A DNA stretch of 19,213 nucleotides, taken from contig CAMPNN010000020.1 of the NCBI GenBank assembly GCA_946891915.1, positions 1-19,213 on the forward strand, written 5' to 3'. The stretch comes from an uncultured Bifidobacteriaceae bacterium (lineage in GTDB: Bacteria > Actinomycetota > Actinomycetes > Actinomycetales > Bifidobacteriaceae). Under the pieces are notes generated by a model. It had not been told where the DNA came from. It made no database searches and saw nothing but the letters and a program-made list of their open reading frames with translations. Made by a program: the position numbers and the translations under genes. Below, piece after piece: positions 7,563 through 15,124 of the stretch (positions are counted from its first letter, which is position 1; every line of letters begins with the position of its first letter).

Positions 7563-7813
7563 ATTCTTCTTTCCTTTCGCGAAGAATTGCATTGCGCCCC
7601 ACCACATTTTCGCGTTCCTATAGCCGTATTTGCGAATTGGGCGCATTTCTTAATTAATCCCTATCTTTTTTTATTAACGCAACTATCGTAAACAGGTGGG
7701 TTAAACCTCACCGGCAAAAATAAAGTGGGTACCAAAAATGGCGGTATTTTGCGCTAGAGATTGCGCGACTTAAGCAAAATGAAGGTCGGCGACCGCCTCA
7801 GCGTGTCGAAATG
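7563..7813 (-). promoter_or_regulatory. Upstream region of pstS with a possible Pho-type operator
   Basis: No gene is present. On the minus strand two GTTTA motifs (in GTTTAACCCACC and TGTTTACG, 7686-7705) lie 13 bases apart, and the first sits in an imperfect palindrome at 7695-7712. Actinobacterial PhoP/RegX3-type regulators bind direct repeats resembling GTTCACC, usually at 11-base spacing, so the match is only loose. An AT-rich stretch (TTAATAAAAA) follows and may hold the -10. No U-tract terminator for mtnN is evident. Confidence 0.3.
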
Positions 7814-8524
7814 TCACAAATTGCGAAGAATATTTACCGTAATTTTTGCAGCTGTGTCTGCATATTCGGAAATGTCGAAAGCGCGGAAAGTTTCGTATTT
7901 TGTATCCGCATTATCGCTCATTGCGCGCACAATAAGTGCAGGAACGTCGTTACGTGCAGCCACGTGCAAGACGGCCGCGCCTTCCATTTCTACAGCATCT
8001 GCTTGGGTGACCTCTATTACTTCCGCAACTTTTTCTGGCGAATCAACAAAATAGCCACCGGACGCAATCGTTCCAGCAATATGCGTGATTTTCATATCTG
8101 TAAGTACGTCACTAGCTACTTTAAGCAAGTAATCATCCGAATGAAACTCGCTTGCAAAAGGCTTCCACTGGCCAATTAAGCGCATATCTGTATCGAGATA
8201 TTTTACAGTTTTTCCAAGAACAACATCGTTCGTATGCAAATTTTTATTAAGATTTCCAGCAATACCCGAAAAAATTACGGCTTGAGGATGGTATGCGTCA
8301 ATAAGATACTGCACAGTTGCAGCAGCATTTACTAAGCCCATTCCGCCAACCGTAGCTGCAACTTCGATTTTGCTGCCATCTGCAGAGTCAAGAGTGCCAC
8401 AAGATACGTCAAGACTTGCAGACTTATCGTGAGTCACGTTTTCAAGCGCGCTAGAAATATGCGCAACTTCCTCCTCCATAGCGCCAACAATAGCAACTTT
8501 TGTAATTTTTTCAGTATTAGACAT
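7814..8524 (-). CDS. mtnN: 5'-methylthioadenosine/S-adenosylhomocysteine nucleosidase
   Basis: The enzyme hydrolyses the glycosidic bond of methylthioadenosine and S-adenosylhomocysteine, releasing adenine and the thioribose product. It thereby recycles by-products of methylation and, in some bacteria, feeds LuxS. The 236-residue protein has the full family signature: GAMEEEV with catalytic Glu19, FSGIAGN at 85-91, the substrate-binding VEMEGAAV with Glu181 and RAMSDNAD with catalytic Asp204. Its ribosome binding site, AAGGATGA, contains the TGA stop codon of the preceding membrane-protein gene, with six bases between that stop and this ATG, so translational coupling is likely. I found no luxS in this window. 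Confidence 0.96.
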   Translation of the reverse strand: MSNTEKITKVAIVGAMEEEVAHISSALENVTHDKSASLDVSCGTLDSADGSKIEVAATVGGMGLVNAAATVQYLIDAYHPQAVIFSGIAGNLNKNLHTNDVVLGKTVKYLDTDMRLIGQWKPFASEFHSDDYLLKVASDVLTDMKITHIAGTIASGGYFVDSPEKVAEVIEVTQADAVEMEGAAVLHVAARNDVPALIVRAMSDNADTKYETFRAFDISEYADTAAKITVNILRNL

Positions 8525-8530
8525 TAAGAA

Positions 8531-9013
8531 TCATCCTTTTTTTACTTCGCTACTTACGCATTTATCGTTATTCTTAACCAAAAACACGCATACTAAAGTC
8601 ATAATAACAAAAGTTAAAGTCGCAATCTTCAGCAAAGCACCACACGTAAAATCAAACCAAGGATTTGTAATAGGAACATTGAAAAATGCAATAATCTGAT
8701 CATGAAGAGCAAGAAAAGCGAAAAAACCAACTATAAGAAGCACACAAACTAAAGTGCCAACAATACGACGCCACCCGCGAGCAAAAATAAGCAAAACGAT
8801 TCCAGTTACAAACGGCATAAAAACGCTAAACCAAAATGCAGAATCCGTCACAAGCGTATATCCAGCACTGTGAGTGCCACGATACCACGCAAAAGCAAGC
8901 AAAATAACACCAGTTGCAATCAAAGCAAACAGCACATATTTCACAATCGGAAACGCTTTACACGCAAAACTTTTATTCGCTTTATTAGCTTTATTCAAGT
9001 CTTTGTTATACAT
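8531..9013 (-). CDS. Small four-helix membrane protein of unknown function
   Basis: I do not recognise this family. From ATG at 9013 (MYNKDLNK) the product has 160 residues. A basic, Asn/Lys-rich N-terminus with NKANKANK is followed by four hydrophobic segments, at about 24-44, 57-78, 82-103 and 123-146. The C-terminal tail is short, charged and cytoplasmic-looking. The start is supported by AAAGGAG nine bases upstream. A longer frame from 9049 has no such site. Its stop codon lies inside the mtnN ribosome binding site, so the two form one transcription and translation unit. Nothing in the sequence names a substrate. The link to mtnN is by position only. Confidence 0.75.
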   Translation of the reverse strand: MYNKDLNKANKANKSFACKAFPIVKYVLFALIATGVILLAFAWYRGTHSAGYTLVTDSAFWFSVFMPFVTGIVLLIFARGWRRIVGTLVCVLLIVGFFAFLALHDQIIAFFNVPITNPWFDFTCGALLKIATLTFVIMTLVCVFLVKNNDKCVSSEVKKG

Positions 9014-9113
9014 TTCAATACACTCCTTTGTACGCAAAATATAATGCAAAAATAGGCGGCAAATACAGTAAAATATAAGCCAAGTAGAAGTAAATTGAGA
9101 CTATCTTACTACA

Positions 9114-9148
9114 ATCTCTAATCTCTAATACCTAATACCTAATCTCTA
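9114..9148 (-). repeat. 7-bp tandem repeat over the DAHP synthase stop codon
   Basis: Five perfect-register 7-bp units occupy 9114-9148 (plus strand ATCTCTA, ATCTCTA, ATACCTA, ATACCTA, ATCTCTA, read on the coding strand as TAGAGAT or TAGGTAT). The gene's TAG stop (9139-9141) starts one of the units. Every unit carries a TAG, and with a 7-bp period these fall in all three frames. Confidence 0.9.
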
Positions 9149-10320
9149 CGGCGTGTTGCAACAGATTTAGCTAAAGTTCTTAGCAAATCGGCAGTATCTT
9201 CCCAAGAGATACAACGATCCGTAATAGACTTGCCGTACTCAAGCTCGCTCAAAGGAGCAGGATCCTGATTGCCGCCCTGCAAGAAGCTCTCCATCATAAC
9301 GCCCTTAATGCCCTGCTCGCCAGCAGCCAAACGATCCGCAATCTCGCGCACAACCTCAATCTGACGACGCTCATCCTTGCCAGAATTACCATGCGAGCAA
9401 TCCACAACCACGCCATTAGAAGCCACACAACCAGTTCCCAAACGCAAACGAATCGAAGCAACAGCAGAAGCAACCGACGCAGCATCATAATTCGGACCCT
9501 TACTAGAACCGCGCAAAACCACGTGGCAATCCGGGTTACCAAGAGTCTGCACAGCACAAGCGCGACCAAGATGATCAATACCAAAGAAAGTATGATGCTG
9601 GCTCGCAGCCAAGCAACCATTCACAGCAGCAGAAACAGAACCATCCGTAGCATTCTTAAAACCAACAGGCATAGAAAGACCACTAGCAAGCTGCCGATGA
9701 ATCTGAGACTCCGTATTGCGCGCACCAATCGCACCCCAGCTCACAGCATCCGCAATAAACTGCGGGCTAGTCGGCTCCAAAAACTCAGTAGCAGCAGCCA
9801 AACCAGCATCCAACACACCAAGCAAAGTCTTACGAGCAAGAAGCAAACCCTTATGAATATCATGCGTGCCATCAATATCCGGGTCGTTAATCAAACCCTT
9901 CCAACCAAGAGCCGTGCGCGGCTTTTCAAAATACACGCGCATAACAATAAGAAGCTCACCCTCAAGCTCCGCACGCAACTTAGCCAAACGACTCGCATAA
10001 TCAAGAGCAGCCTTAGGATCATGCACAGAACACGGGCCAACAATAACCAACAAGCGATCATCGTCGCCATTCAAACAGCCACGAATCTCATCACGCGACT
10101 GCGCAACAATATCCTGCGCATACGGCGACAACGGCAACTCGCCAAGCACCTGAGCAGGAGTCGGCAGCGGCTCAAGCTCCAACACGCGGCGGTTAATAAT
10201 GCGATCCACACCAACCTGGTCTTCCCAGCGCTGGAACTTCGCAGAGTTAAGAGGGTTACGCCCCTCCTCAACTTCCTTCTTTACCGCGCGAGAAGTACGC
10301 TGCTCAGCTGTAGAAGACAT
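9139..10320 (-). CDS. 3-deoxy-7-phosphoheptulonate (DAHP) synthase, class I
   Basis: The enzyme condenses phosphoenolpyruvate with erythrose 4-phosphate, the first step of the shikimate pathway to aromatic amino acids. The 393-residue protein is of the AroF/AroG/AroH type. GPCSVHD is at 95-101, MRVYFEKPRT follows shortly after, then FLEPTSPQF, KNATDGS near 220, the ATP-grasp-like GSSKGPNY and VDCSHGNSGK, with the metal-binding Cys and His residues in place. An N-terminal extension of about 30 charged residues precedes the core. AGGATGG lies seven bases before the start. The gene appears to be single. Which amino acid, if any, inhibits it cannot be told from sequence, so no paralogue symbol is given. 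Confidence 0.94.
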   Translation of the reverse strand: MSSTAEQRTSRAVKKEVEEGRNPLNSAKFQRWEDQVGVDRIINRRVLELEPLPTPAQVLGELPLSPYAQDIVAQSRDEIRGCLNGDDDRLLVIVGPCSVHDPKAALDYASRLAKLRAELEGELLIVMRVYFEKPRTALGWKGLINDPDIDGTHDIHKGLLLARKTLLGVLDAGLAAATEFLEPTSPQFIADAVSWGAIGARNTESQIHRQLASGLSMPVGFKNATDGSVSAAVNGCLAASQHHTFFGIDHLGRACAVQTLGNPDCHVVLRGSSKGPNYDAASVASAVASIRLRLGTGCVASNGVVVDCSHGNSGKDERRQIEVVREIADRLAAGEQGIKGVMMESFLQGGNQDPAPLSELEYGKSITDRCISWEDTADLLRTLAKSVATRRRD

Positions 10321-10782
10321 TTGTTCACCATCCTATAGTTTGTTTTGCATTTTGTTTAATGTGGCGCGAGTTTTGGGGGATGTTTAGCTGTCGGGTTTCT
10401 GGAGTGGCTGTGAGGGTGGGTGTTACTTGTCTCGCAGCGCTCCGCTCTTATACATTACTTGGACTTAGAGGTTGCATAGTTAAGTTTAGTTTTTTACTTA
10501 CTTTTTTTGCGGAAATAGTTATTTATCAAAAAGATATTACTATCGCTCCGCTTTTATATTGCTCGACCAAGCAACACCCACCCCTCACTACTAGTAAAAC
10601 CGCTAGTGTTTTTTGGATTGGTAGGTGCGTTTGGCGTGATGTTTGCAGTAGCGCTGATGCTAGTGTTCTCTAGGCAATAAATACTCAACGTCAGCAGAGC
10701 AATACTGTTAAAGTTCACTAATCAATAATCAATCACCGTTCGCAGAAGCATTACTGCAAAGCTACATAATCGCGAAAAGCAC
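10321..10782. other. Gene-free region upstream of the DAHP synthase gene
   Basis: There is no supportable coding frame. The section includes the DAHP synthase ribosome binding site, an inverted-repeat element at 10410-10588, and a short hairpin at about 10589-10612 (ACTAG, eight-base loop, CTAGT) followed by GTTTTTT on the plus strand, where no gene would use it. From 10613 to 10782 I see nothing structured. No leader peptide rich in aromatic codons and no T-box motif was found ahead of the synthase gene. Confidence 0.5.
10410..10588. repeat. 179-bp element bounded by 20/21-bp inverted repeats
   Basis: The left end (10410-10429) begins GTGAGGGTGGGTGTTACTTG. The reverse complement of the right end (10568-10588) begins GTGAGGGGTGGGTGTTGCT, so the two ends match with one insertion and one substitution over 20 bases. 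Inside, near each end, a related direct motif occurs (GCTCCGCTCTTATA at 10440-10453 and GCTCCGCTTTTATA at 10543-10556). No coding capacity is present. It could be a miniature inverted-repeat element or a local palindromic duplication. I could not identify a clear target-site duplication. Confidence 0.55.
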
Positions 10783-11034
10783 AACCTAACTTGGGGTGGT
10801 CCGTTTGTGCCATTTGGTGGCACAAACGGCCGAACTCGCGCAGAGAGTCAAACCTAACTTGGTGTGGTCCGGCTGCGTCAATCGAGACGCAGCCGGCCGC
10901 GCTTGCGTTGGAAGTCTAAGCTAATTTGGTGGGGTCCGTTTGTGCCATTTGGCGGCACAAACGGCCGAACTCGCGCAGAGAATCCACTGGATTCTCTGCA
11001 ATAGCGAGTTCGGCGATCTCGAGTAGGCTAATTT
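10783..11034. repeat. 67-68 bp tandem palindrome array behind pepC
   Basis: Three full copies start at 10783, 10851 and 10918 (periods 68 and 67), and a fragment of the next unit start recurs at 11025-11034. Each copy has a conserved head (AACCTAACTTGG type, then GGTCCG), a perfect 10-11 bp palindromic stem with a 6-7 base loop, and a conserved tail (CGGCCG, then a CTCGCGC-like segment). Copies 1 and 3 share the stem CCGTTTGTGCC/GGCACAAACGG. Copy 2 has CCGGCTGCGTC/GACGCAGCCGG, unrelated in the middle yet perfectly paired. There is no coding capacity, and no U-tract follows any hairpin on either strand. Confidence 0.85.
10964..11014 (-). other. 22-bp stem-loop just past pepC
   Basis: Two stacked perfect 11-bp stems form one long hairpin: outer arms 10964-10974 and 11004-11014 (GCCGAACTCGC with its complement), inner arms 10975-10985 and 10989-10999 (GCAGAGAATCC with its complement), a three-base loop and a four-base bulge (AATA, 11000-11003). 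It begins 36 bases beyond the pepC stop codon. With no T-tract it is not a classical intrinsic terminator, but it may define or protect the pepC mRNA 3' end. Its 5' (plus-strand) arm is also the tail of the third tandem repeat copy. Confidence 0.75.
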
Positions 11035-11049
11035 CCCTGTGAAACTAGC

Positions 11050-12384
11050 CTAGGCGAGAGCGCCCATTGGATCCCATGCCGGTAATACAATTGCCGGTTC
11101 TTCTAGAGCTTTGCGATATTCTTCCGGAAGCATATTCTTTGGAACAGCAACCTCATACACGTATTCAGTAAACCAGTCGTCGCTCATCGTAAAGTAACCC
11201 TTATCCGCAATATCTGTGCCCCAAGAGTTCTCAACGCGCCAACGACGAGTAGTCGTGCCATCATCAGCAACATCCACGCCAGCAAAAGCCATAGCATGAT
11301 TCATCGCAGAATCAGCAAAACGCACGCGCGCTTCCTTATCCAAATCAAAATCAACGCCATAAACGCGGCCATACTCGAACAAATCAGTAGCCCAAGCGCC
11401 ATTTTCGCGATCCATCATAGGATGGCAATCGGCACCAAACCAAACTGGAATGCCCTTCTCAACCAAAATCTTACGCACGCAATCCTTCATAAACTGGTTT
11501 GGCACGTTCAAATACTCGGTAGCATCTCCACCAGCAACATTACCCAAGTGCTCAATAGCAATCTTCTTGCCCTTAGGATGCTCAGCACGAGGATCATCAA
11601 CCAAGCACACATAATCCTCAAGACCCGCATTCACATACTTCTTCCAGAACTCAACCGGAGTAATCTCACCATCACGATGGAACTTACCGTCGCTATCAGT
11701 CCACTCCCAATCAAAGCTCTTAGGCGGCTCACCCAAGTGAATCGTCAAAATCCTGTGACCTGCAGCAGTAGCGTCCGCAATAATCTCATCAATTTCAGTA
11801 GCATTCGCATACATATGAGCCACAGCCGTGTGCAAAAGCGCACGCAACTGCGTATTCATAGCGCCCGTATTCTTAGAAGAAGCAGTCTCTGGGAACAAAT
11901 CCTTAGGAACAGCACCATACTTCTTGTACACGTTCATAGCCATAGTCCACTGGCCGCCGTCGCCCATAACGTCATGCAACAAATGCTGAATCAGGCGAGA
12001 ATCCGAAGGCTCCCCAGCACGCACCAAAGCGGCAACATCCTTCAAGAAATAGTTCACGCGCTCAAGCTTGTCATAATACATGGCATAGTTCTGCGAAAAC
12101 TCAAACTCCTTCAAACCAAGCGACTTCTTCGCAATAAAACGAGCCACGTTCAACGAGCTAAACAGCCAGCAACGGCCAGAACGGTCCTGATGCGTAGCAT
12201 CGCCGTTATCAACAATCGTAGAAAAACGACGCTGCAGCAAGCGCGCACGATCATAATTGCGCGCAAACTTATCAATACCAGCAGCAGTCACACCATTCAT
12301 AGCCAAACGGTTCAATGGATTTGCATCAAAATCCTCGCGCAAACCCTGCAATGCTTCATCAGTTAGAGCGGTGATCTCAGTCAC
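11050..12384 (-). CDS. pepC: Aminopeptidase C (bleomycin hydrolase family, C1B)
   Basis: PepC is a cytoplasmic papain-like cysteine aminopeptidase that trims peptides from their N-terminus. It acts as a hexamer in studied members. The 444-residue protein is full length and carries the catalytic triad: Cys72 in SGRCWLFSSLN, His363 in NHAMAFAG and Asn386 in WRVENSWG. The start is GTG at 12382-12384, supported by AGGAAAGG eight bases upstream. No in-frame ATG fits better. There is no signal peptide, as expected. It lies alone between the DivIVA-like gene and the tandem palindrome array. Confidence 0.96.
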   Translation of the reverse strand: MTEITALTDEALQGLREDFDANPLNRLAMNGVTAAGIDKFARNYDRARLLQRRFSTIVDNGDATHQDRSGRCWLFSSLNVARFIAKKSLGLKEFEFSQNYAMYYDKLERVNYFLKDVAALVRAGEPSDSRLIQHLLHDVMGDGGQWTMAMNVYKKYGAVPKDLFPETASSKNTGAMNTQLRALLHTAVAHMYANATEIDEIIADATAAGHRILTIHLGEPPKSFDWEWTDSDGKFHRDGEITPVEFWKKYVNAGLEDYVCLVDDPRAEHPKGKKIAIEHLGNVAGGDATEYLNVPNQFMKDCVRKILVEKGIPVWFGADCHPMMDRENGAWATDLFEYGRVYGVDFDLDKEARVRFADSAMNHAMAFAGVDVADDGTTTRRWRVENSWGTDIADKGYFTMSDDWFTEYVYEVAVPKNMLPEEYRKALEEPAIVLPAWDPMGALA

Positions 12385-12398
12385 TATTCTTACCTTTC

Positions 12399-12440
12399 CT
12401 AATTTCTAATTATCAATTAATAATTACTAATTACTAATTA
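12399..12440 (-). repeat. Six 7-bp repeats ahead of the pepC ribosome binding site
   Basis: Six units in exact 7-bp register fill 12399-12440 (coding-strand consensus TAATTAG, with variants TAATTAT, TAATTGA and AAATTAG). The array ends right at the pepC ribosome binding site and starts 55 bases past the DivIVA-like stop codon. Nearly every unit contains TAA or TAG. The position could overlap the pepC promoter, but I see no clear -35/-10 pair within it. Confidence 0.85.
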
Positions 12441-12495
12441 TTTACTTAAAATACTACTTATTACTTAAAATATTTAAGCAAATACTTACTTTAGA

Positions 12496-13911
12496 TTAAT
12501 TTTTTTGCGATTCTGCAGCTTCAGCTAACGCAGCTTGAACATCACGCTGAGCTTGCTTAGCATCCGCAGCGGATTTAGCGCCAGCCTTCGAATCATCAAC
12601 TCCGTCTGCAGCAGCGTCGCCATCCGCGCCAGCAGAACCCTGATTCGTAGACGCATCGCCAAAATCGAATCCAGAGAACGCATTAGCAAACAGCGAGCGC
12701 AATTCTGTAACGCGCTGAGTAATAGTTGCCTCGCGATGCTGCAACTGGCTCAGGCGCGTTGTCATTCCGTCAAGCTCCTGCTGGGCTGCAGCCCTGCGCT
12801 CCTCAACCTGAGCTGTGGCTTCTTGCATAGCTTTGCGCACAATTTCCGCAGCCTGGTCGTCAGCAGCCTTATGCGTTTGCGCAGCGTAATCGTCTGCTTC
12901 CTGGTGCACAGCTTTAGCGCGATTCACCAAAGCGTCTGCTTCTTCCTGAGCGGCACTTTCCTTTTCTTTCAAGCCTGAAAGTAACGCATCAACCTTCTTG
13001 GTAGCTTCTTCCTGCTGCTCAGCAATATCCGCACGAATTTGCTCAACTTCGGCACTAACTTGGCTCAATGTGCGAGTGCGCTCAACTTGAGCATCATCAG
13101 CAATTTCCTGAGCTTTTGCAGCAGCAGCATCCGTAATTTCGCCGGCTTTACGCTGTGCGTCTGCCATCATCTTTGAAGCGCGCTCGCGCATATCTGCTAA
13201 CTTTTTGTTTGCTTCTGCCAATGCGGACTCAATTTGATCGTTAGTTTCGGCTTTAGCTCGCGCAATTTCTTCATTTGCTGCAGCACGCTGTTCGGCAATT
13301 TTTTGAGCGGCTTCCGACTTAAGTTGTGCGATATTGCTTTCCTGCTGAGCTCGCTCAGACGCCATACGCTTTGTGTGTTCTTCGTGAGCGTTTTGCAAAG
13401 CTAACTCTGTGGCATCTTTTTGAGCTTGCACGTCTTTTGCAGTTGTGTCACGTAATCTTTCGGAATCCTCTTTTGCTGCCTGCACCATTTGCGTAGATTT
13501 TTGGGTAGCATTGGAAAGCATTGTGTCTGCTTTGGTTTTTGCTTCTTGCATTAGGTGGGCTGCGTCCAGTTTTGCGTTGTTTAGTAACGTTCCGGCTTGC
13601 GCTTGTGCATTCTTTTTGATTGATGCAGCGTCCTGCTTAGCGCGTTCAAGCAGTTGCGCACTGGTTTGTTCTGCAGAAGCCAGTAATTGTTGCGCATTTG
13701 CACCCAAAGATGCGAAAGTATTTCCGCTTTTTGCTCGTTTTACATTATTTTTTTCTTCTTGTAATTGAGCTTGCAATTGCAAAATAGATTCGTCACTAGA
13801 ACGCACTTGTTCACGCAATCGCGAAATAGTGCGCTCATAGTTAGCAAAGGCTTCATTTACTTTGTCTTTATCGTACCCACGCAAAGCGGTTGGGAATAAA
13901 TCCGCTGCCAT
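12496..13911 (-). CDS. DivIVA-domain coiled-coil protein (Wag31/Scy-like)
   Basis: The N-terminal residues 1-50 (LFPTALRGYDKDKVNEAF followed by a heptad-like segment) resemble the membrane-binding DivIVA domain of actinobacterial polar-growth proteins. Residues from about 25 to 410 are a nearly continuous Ala/Glu/Lys/Gln-rich coiled coil with many AKxxAxxI-type repeats. A flexible Ala/Asp/Gly-rich tail follows from about 420 to 471. At 471 residues it is longer than classical DivIVA and closer to the long coiled-coil partners that build the polar scaffold. A role in cell shape or septum/pole organisation is inferred. The start at 13911 is supported by AAAGGAATACT upstream. A frame reaching 13983 has no such site. 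Confidence 0.82.
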   Translation of the reverse strand: MAADLFPTALRGYDKDKVNEAFANYERTISRLREQVRSSDESILQLQAQLQEEKNNVKRAKSGNTFASLGANAQQLLASAEQTSAQLLERAKQDAASIKKNAQAQAGTLLNNAKLDAAHLMQEAKTKADTMLSNATQKSTQMVQAAKEDSERLRDTTAKDVQAQKDATELALQNAHEEHTKRMASERAQQESNIAQLKSEAAQKIAEQRAAANEEIARAKAETNDQIESALAEANKKLADMRERASKMMADAQRKAGEITDAAAAKAQEIADDAQVERTRTLSQVSAEVEQIRADIAEQQEEATKKVDALLSGLKEKESAAQEEADALVNRAKAVHQEADDYAAQTHKAADDQAAEIVRKAMQEATAQVEERRAAAQQELDGMTTRLSQLQHREATITQRVTELRSLFANAFSGFDFGDASTNQGSAGADGDAAADGVDDSKAGAKSAADAKQAQRDVQAALAEAAESQKN

Positions 13912-14057
13912 AGTATTCCTTTCACAAGCCCCCACACAGCTACACCGACTGTGTGCATAAGTCATCAGCATCAACGCTATCACTTACGCACACAAAATAC
14001 TCGTGTGTTGCGCACGTTTTTGAAGGCTTTACACTTTACAACTTACTAATCTGTTTA

Positions 14058-14119
14058 TCTACTTGTTATTTACTATTTATTTATTATTTTTTTGCTATTT
14101 ATTTGCTACTTATTTACTA
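14058..14119 (-). repeat. TAGYAAA/TAAA repeat beginning at the pgeF stop codon
   Basis: The pgeF stop codon (TAG, 14117-14119) is the first triplet of a run made of TAGTAAA, TAGCAAA and TAAA units on the coding strand, continuing for about 60 bases. It is less regular than the array behind the aldo/keto reductase but uses the same 7-bp motif. It contains stop triplets in all three frames. Confidence 0.75.
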
Positions 14120-15082
14120 CTTATCTCGAATCACTAAAGCTAGTAATCTTCCCTCATACGATTTCCCAGCAAGCTGAGAGCGTCTATGCGAATACCATAA
14201 GGGATTTTCTAAAGTGCACATTGGGTTTTGCAAATTTTGCAAACGTTCCGGCAAAGATGCACCTTCGCCGTCTACCTGGCAAATTGTGCTCAATTCTTCA
14301 TCTTCAGCTAAATATTGCGTAGCTGCAGTAGCTCTCGGTAGTGCGTCAACAATATTTGCTACTCCTGCAAGCGCTAAGTCAATTCGCGCAGCTTCCGCAA
14401 TATCAATGCCAAGTCCGCCAAAACGCGTTTTTGTTACGGTTTGCGGGTAGCGTTTTTCAAAATCGCGCGCAATGCTTTCTCCAACTTCGTAGCAGTTTCC
14501 GCAAATGCAAGGTCCTAAAACTGCGGTTATTCGCGAGCATTCAGCACCTTTTTTGCACATTGCTTCAACAGTAGAGTCCAAAACTCCAGCCATAAGACCT
14601 TTCCTGCCGCAATGTGCTGCAGCTACAATTCCAGCTTCGTCGTCTGCGAGCAAAACAGGCAAGCAGTCAGCTGCGAACATTCCTAAAGCAAGAGAACATG
14701 CGGTTGCAACTTGCGCGTCTGCTTCAATGCACACGTTAGAATCTGCAAAACCGGTTGCGTCAAAACCGTAAGGCGTATTCCAAGAATCCACTATGCTGTC
14801 TGCGTCGAATACTTCGCTGCCGTGAACCTGCTTCACAAGCGACAAATCTGCCTGTAACGCACGCTGTAAAGCCGCACGATTACTTGCAACAGCCTCTACA
14901 GAATCTCCAGCGCGACCGCCTAAATTAAGAGAAGCAAACGCGCCTTCAGAAATACCACCCAATCTAGTAGTAAATACGGCGTGAGTTCGAGCGCCTAATG
15001 CCACCGGAATAGTTACGGGAATTGGTGTACCTTCTTCGTCTTCGTGAGGAAGAGGCATACCTGTTACGCTTGTTTGTTGCAT
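14117..15082 (-). CDS. pgeF: Multicopper polyphenol oxidase/laccase-family protein (YfiH)
   Basis: This is the YfiH/LACC1 family. Characterised members act on purine nucleosides or clear misincorporated serine from peptidoglycan precursors (PgeF), despite the old laccase name. The 321-residue protein shows GAFASLNLGGRAGD at 48-60, VKQVHG with metal-ligand His87, AADCLPVLL with Cys140, AAAHCG with His157 and GPCICGNCYEVG. The usual HAGWRG around the last ligand reads HCGRKG here, a departure worth noting. The ribosome binding site is purine-rich but weak (GGATGAAAGAAAG). It lies between the DivIVA-like gene and the aldo/keto reductase, separated from each by AT-rich repeat DNA. Confidence 0.88.
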   Translation of the reverse strand: MQQTSVTGMPLPHEDEEGTPIPVTIPVALGARTHAVFTTRLGGISEGAFASLNLGGRAGDSVEAVASNRAALQRALQADLSLVKQVHGSEVFDADSIVDSWNTPYGFDATGFADSNVCIEADAQVATACSLALGMFAADCLPVLLADDEAGIVAAAHCGRKGLMAGVLDSTVEAMCKKGAECSRITAVLGPCICGNCYEVGESIARDFEKRYPQTVTKTRFGGLGIDIAEAARIDLALAGVANIVDALPRATAATQYLAEDEELSTICQVDGEGASLPERLQNLQNPMCTLENPLWYSHRRSQLAGKSYEGRLLALVIRDK

Positions 15083-15124
15083 ATTTTGCTTTCTTTCATC
15101 CTTAATATGCTGATTTTTCCTACG

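Noticed and set aside
9391..10338. 315-codon open frame on the plus strand
   Set aside because: It is antisense to the DAHP synthase gene, very Arg/Asn/Thr-rich, and has no family resemblance.
10550..10600. T-box leader for the DAHP synthase (GGGTGG-like sequence)
   Set aside because: The resemblance is limited to a G-rich run that is part of an inverted repeat. There is no specifier loop or terminator/antiterminator pair, and the distance to the gene is over 200 bases with no conserved element.
10589..10618. Terminator on the plus strand (ACTAG hairpin with T run)
   Set aside because: The stem is only 5 bp with an eight-base loop, and no plus-strand gene precedes it.
10783..10920. Integron attC sites (ACCTAAC resembles the RYYYAAC core)
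   Set aside because: The partner GTTRRRY core is not present at the other end of the units, stems lack the usual unpaired bases and there is no integrase or cassette gene.
10783..11034. CRISPR array
   Set aside because: Units adjoin with no unique spacers, the repeats are 67-68 bp long with internal hairpins and have diverged, and there is no cas gene.
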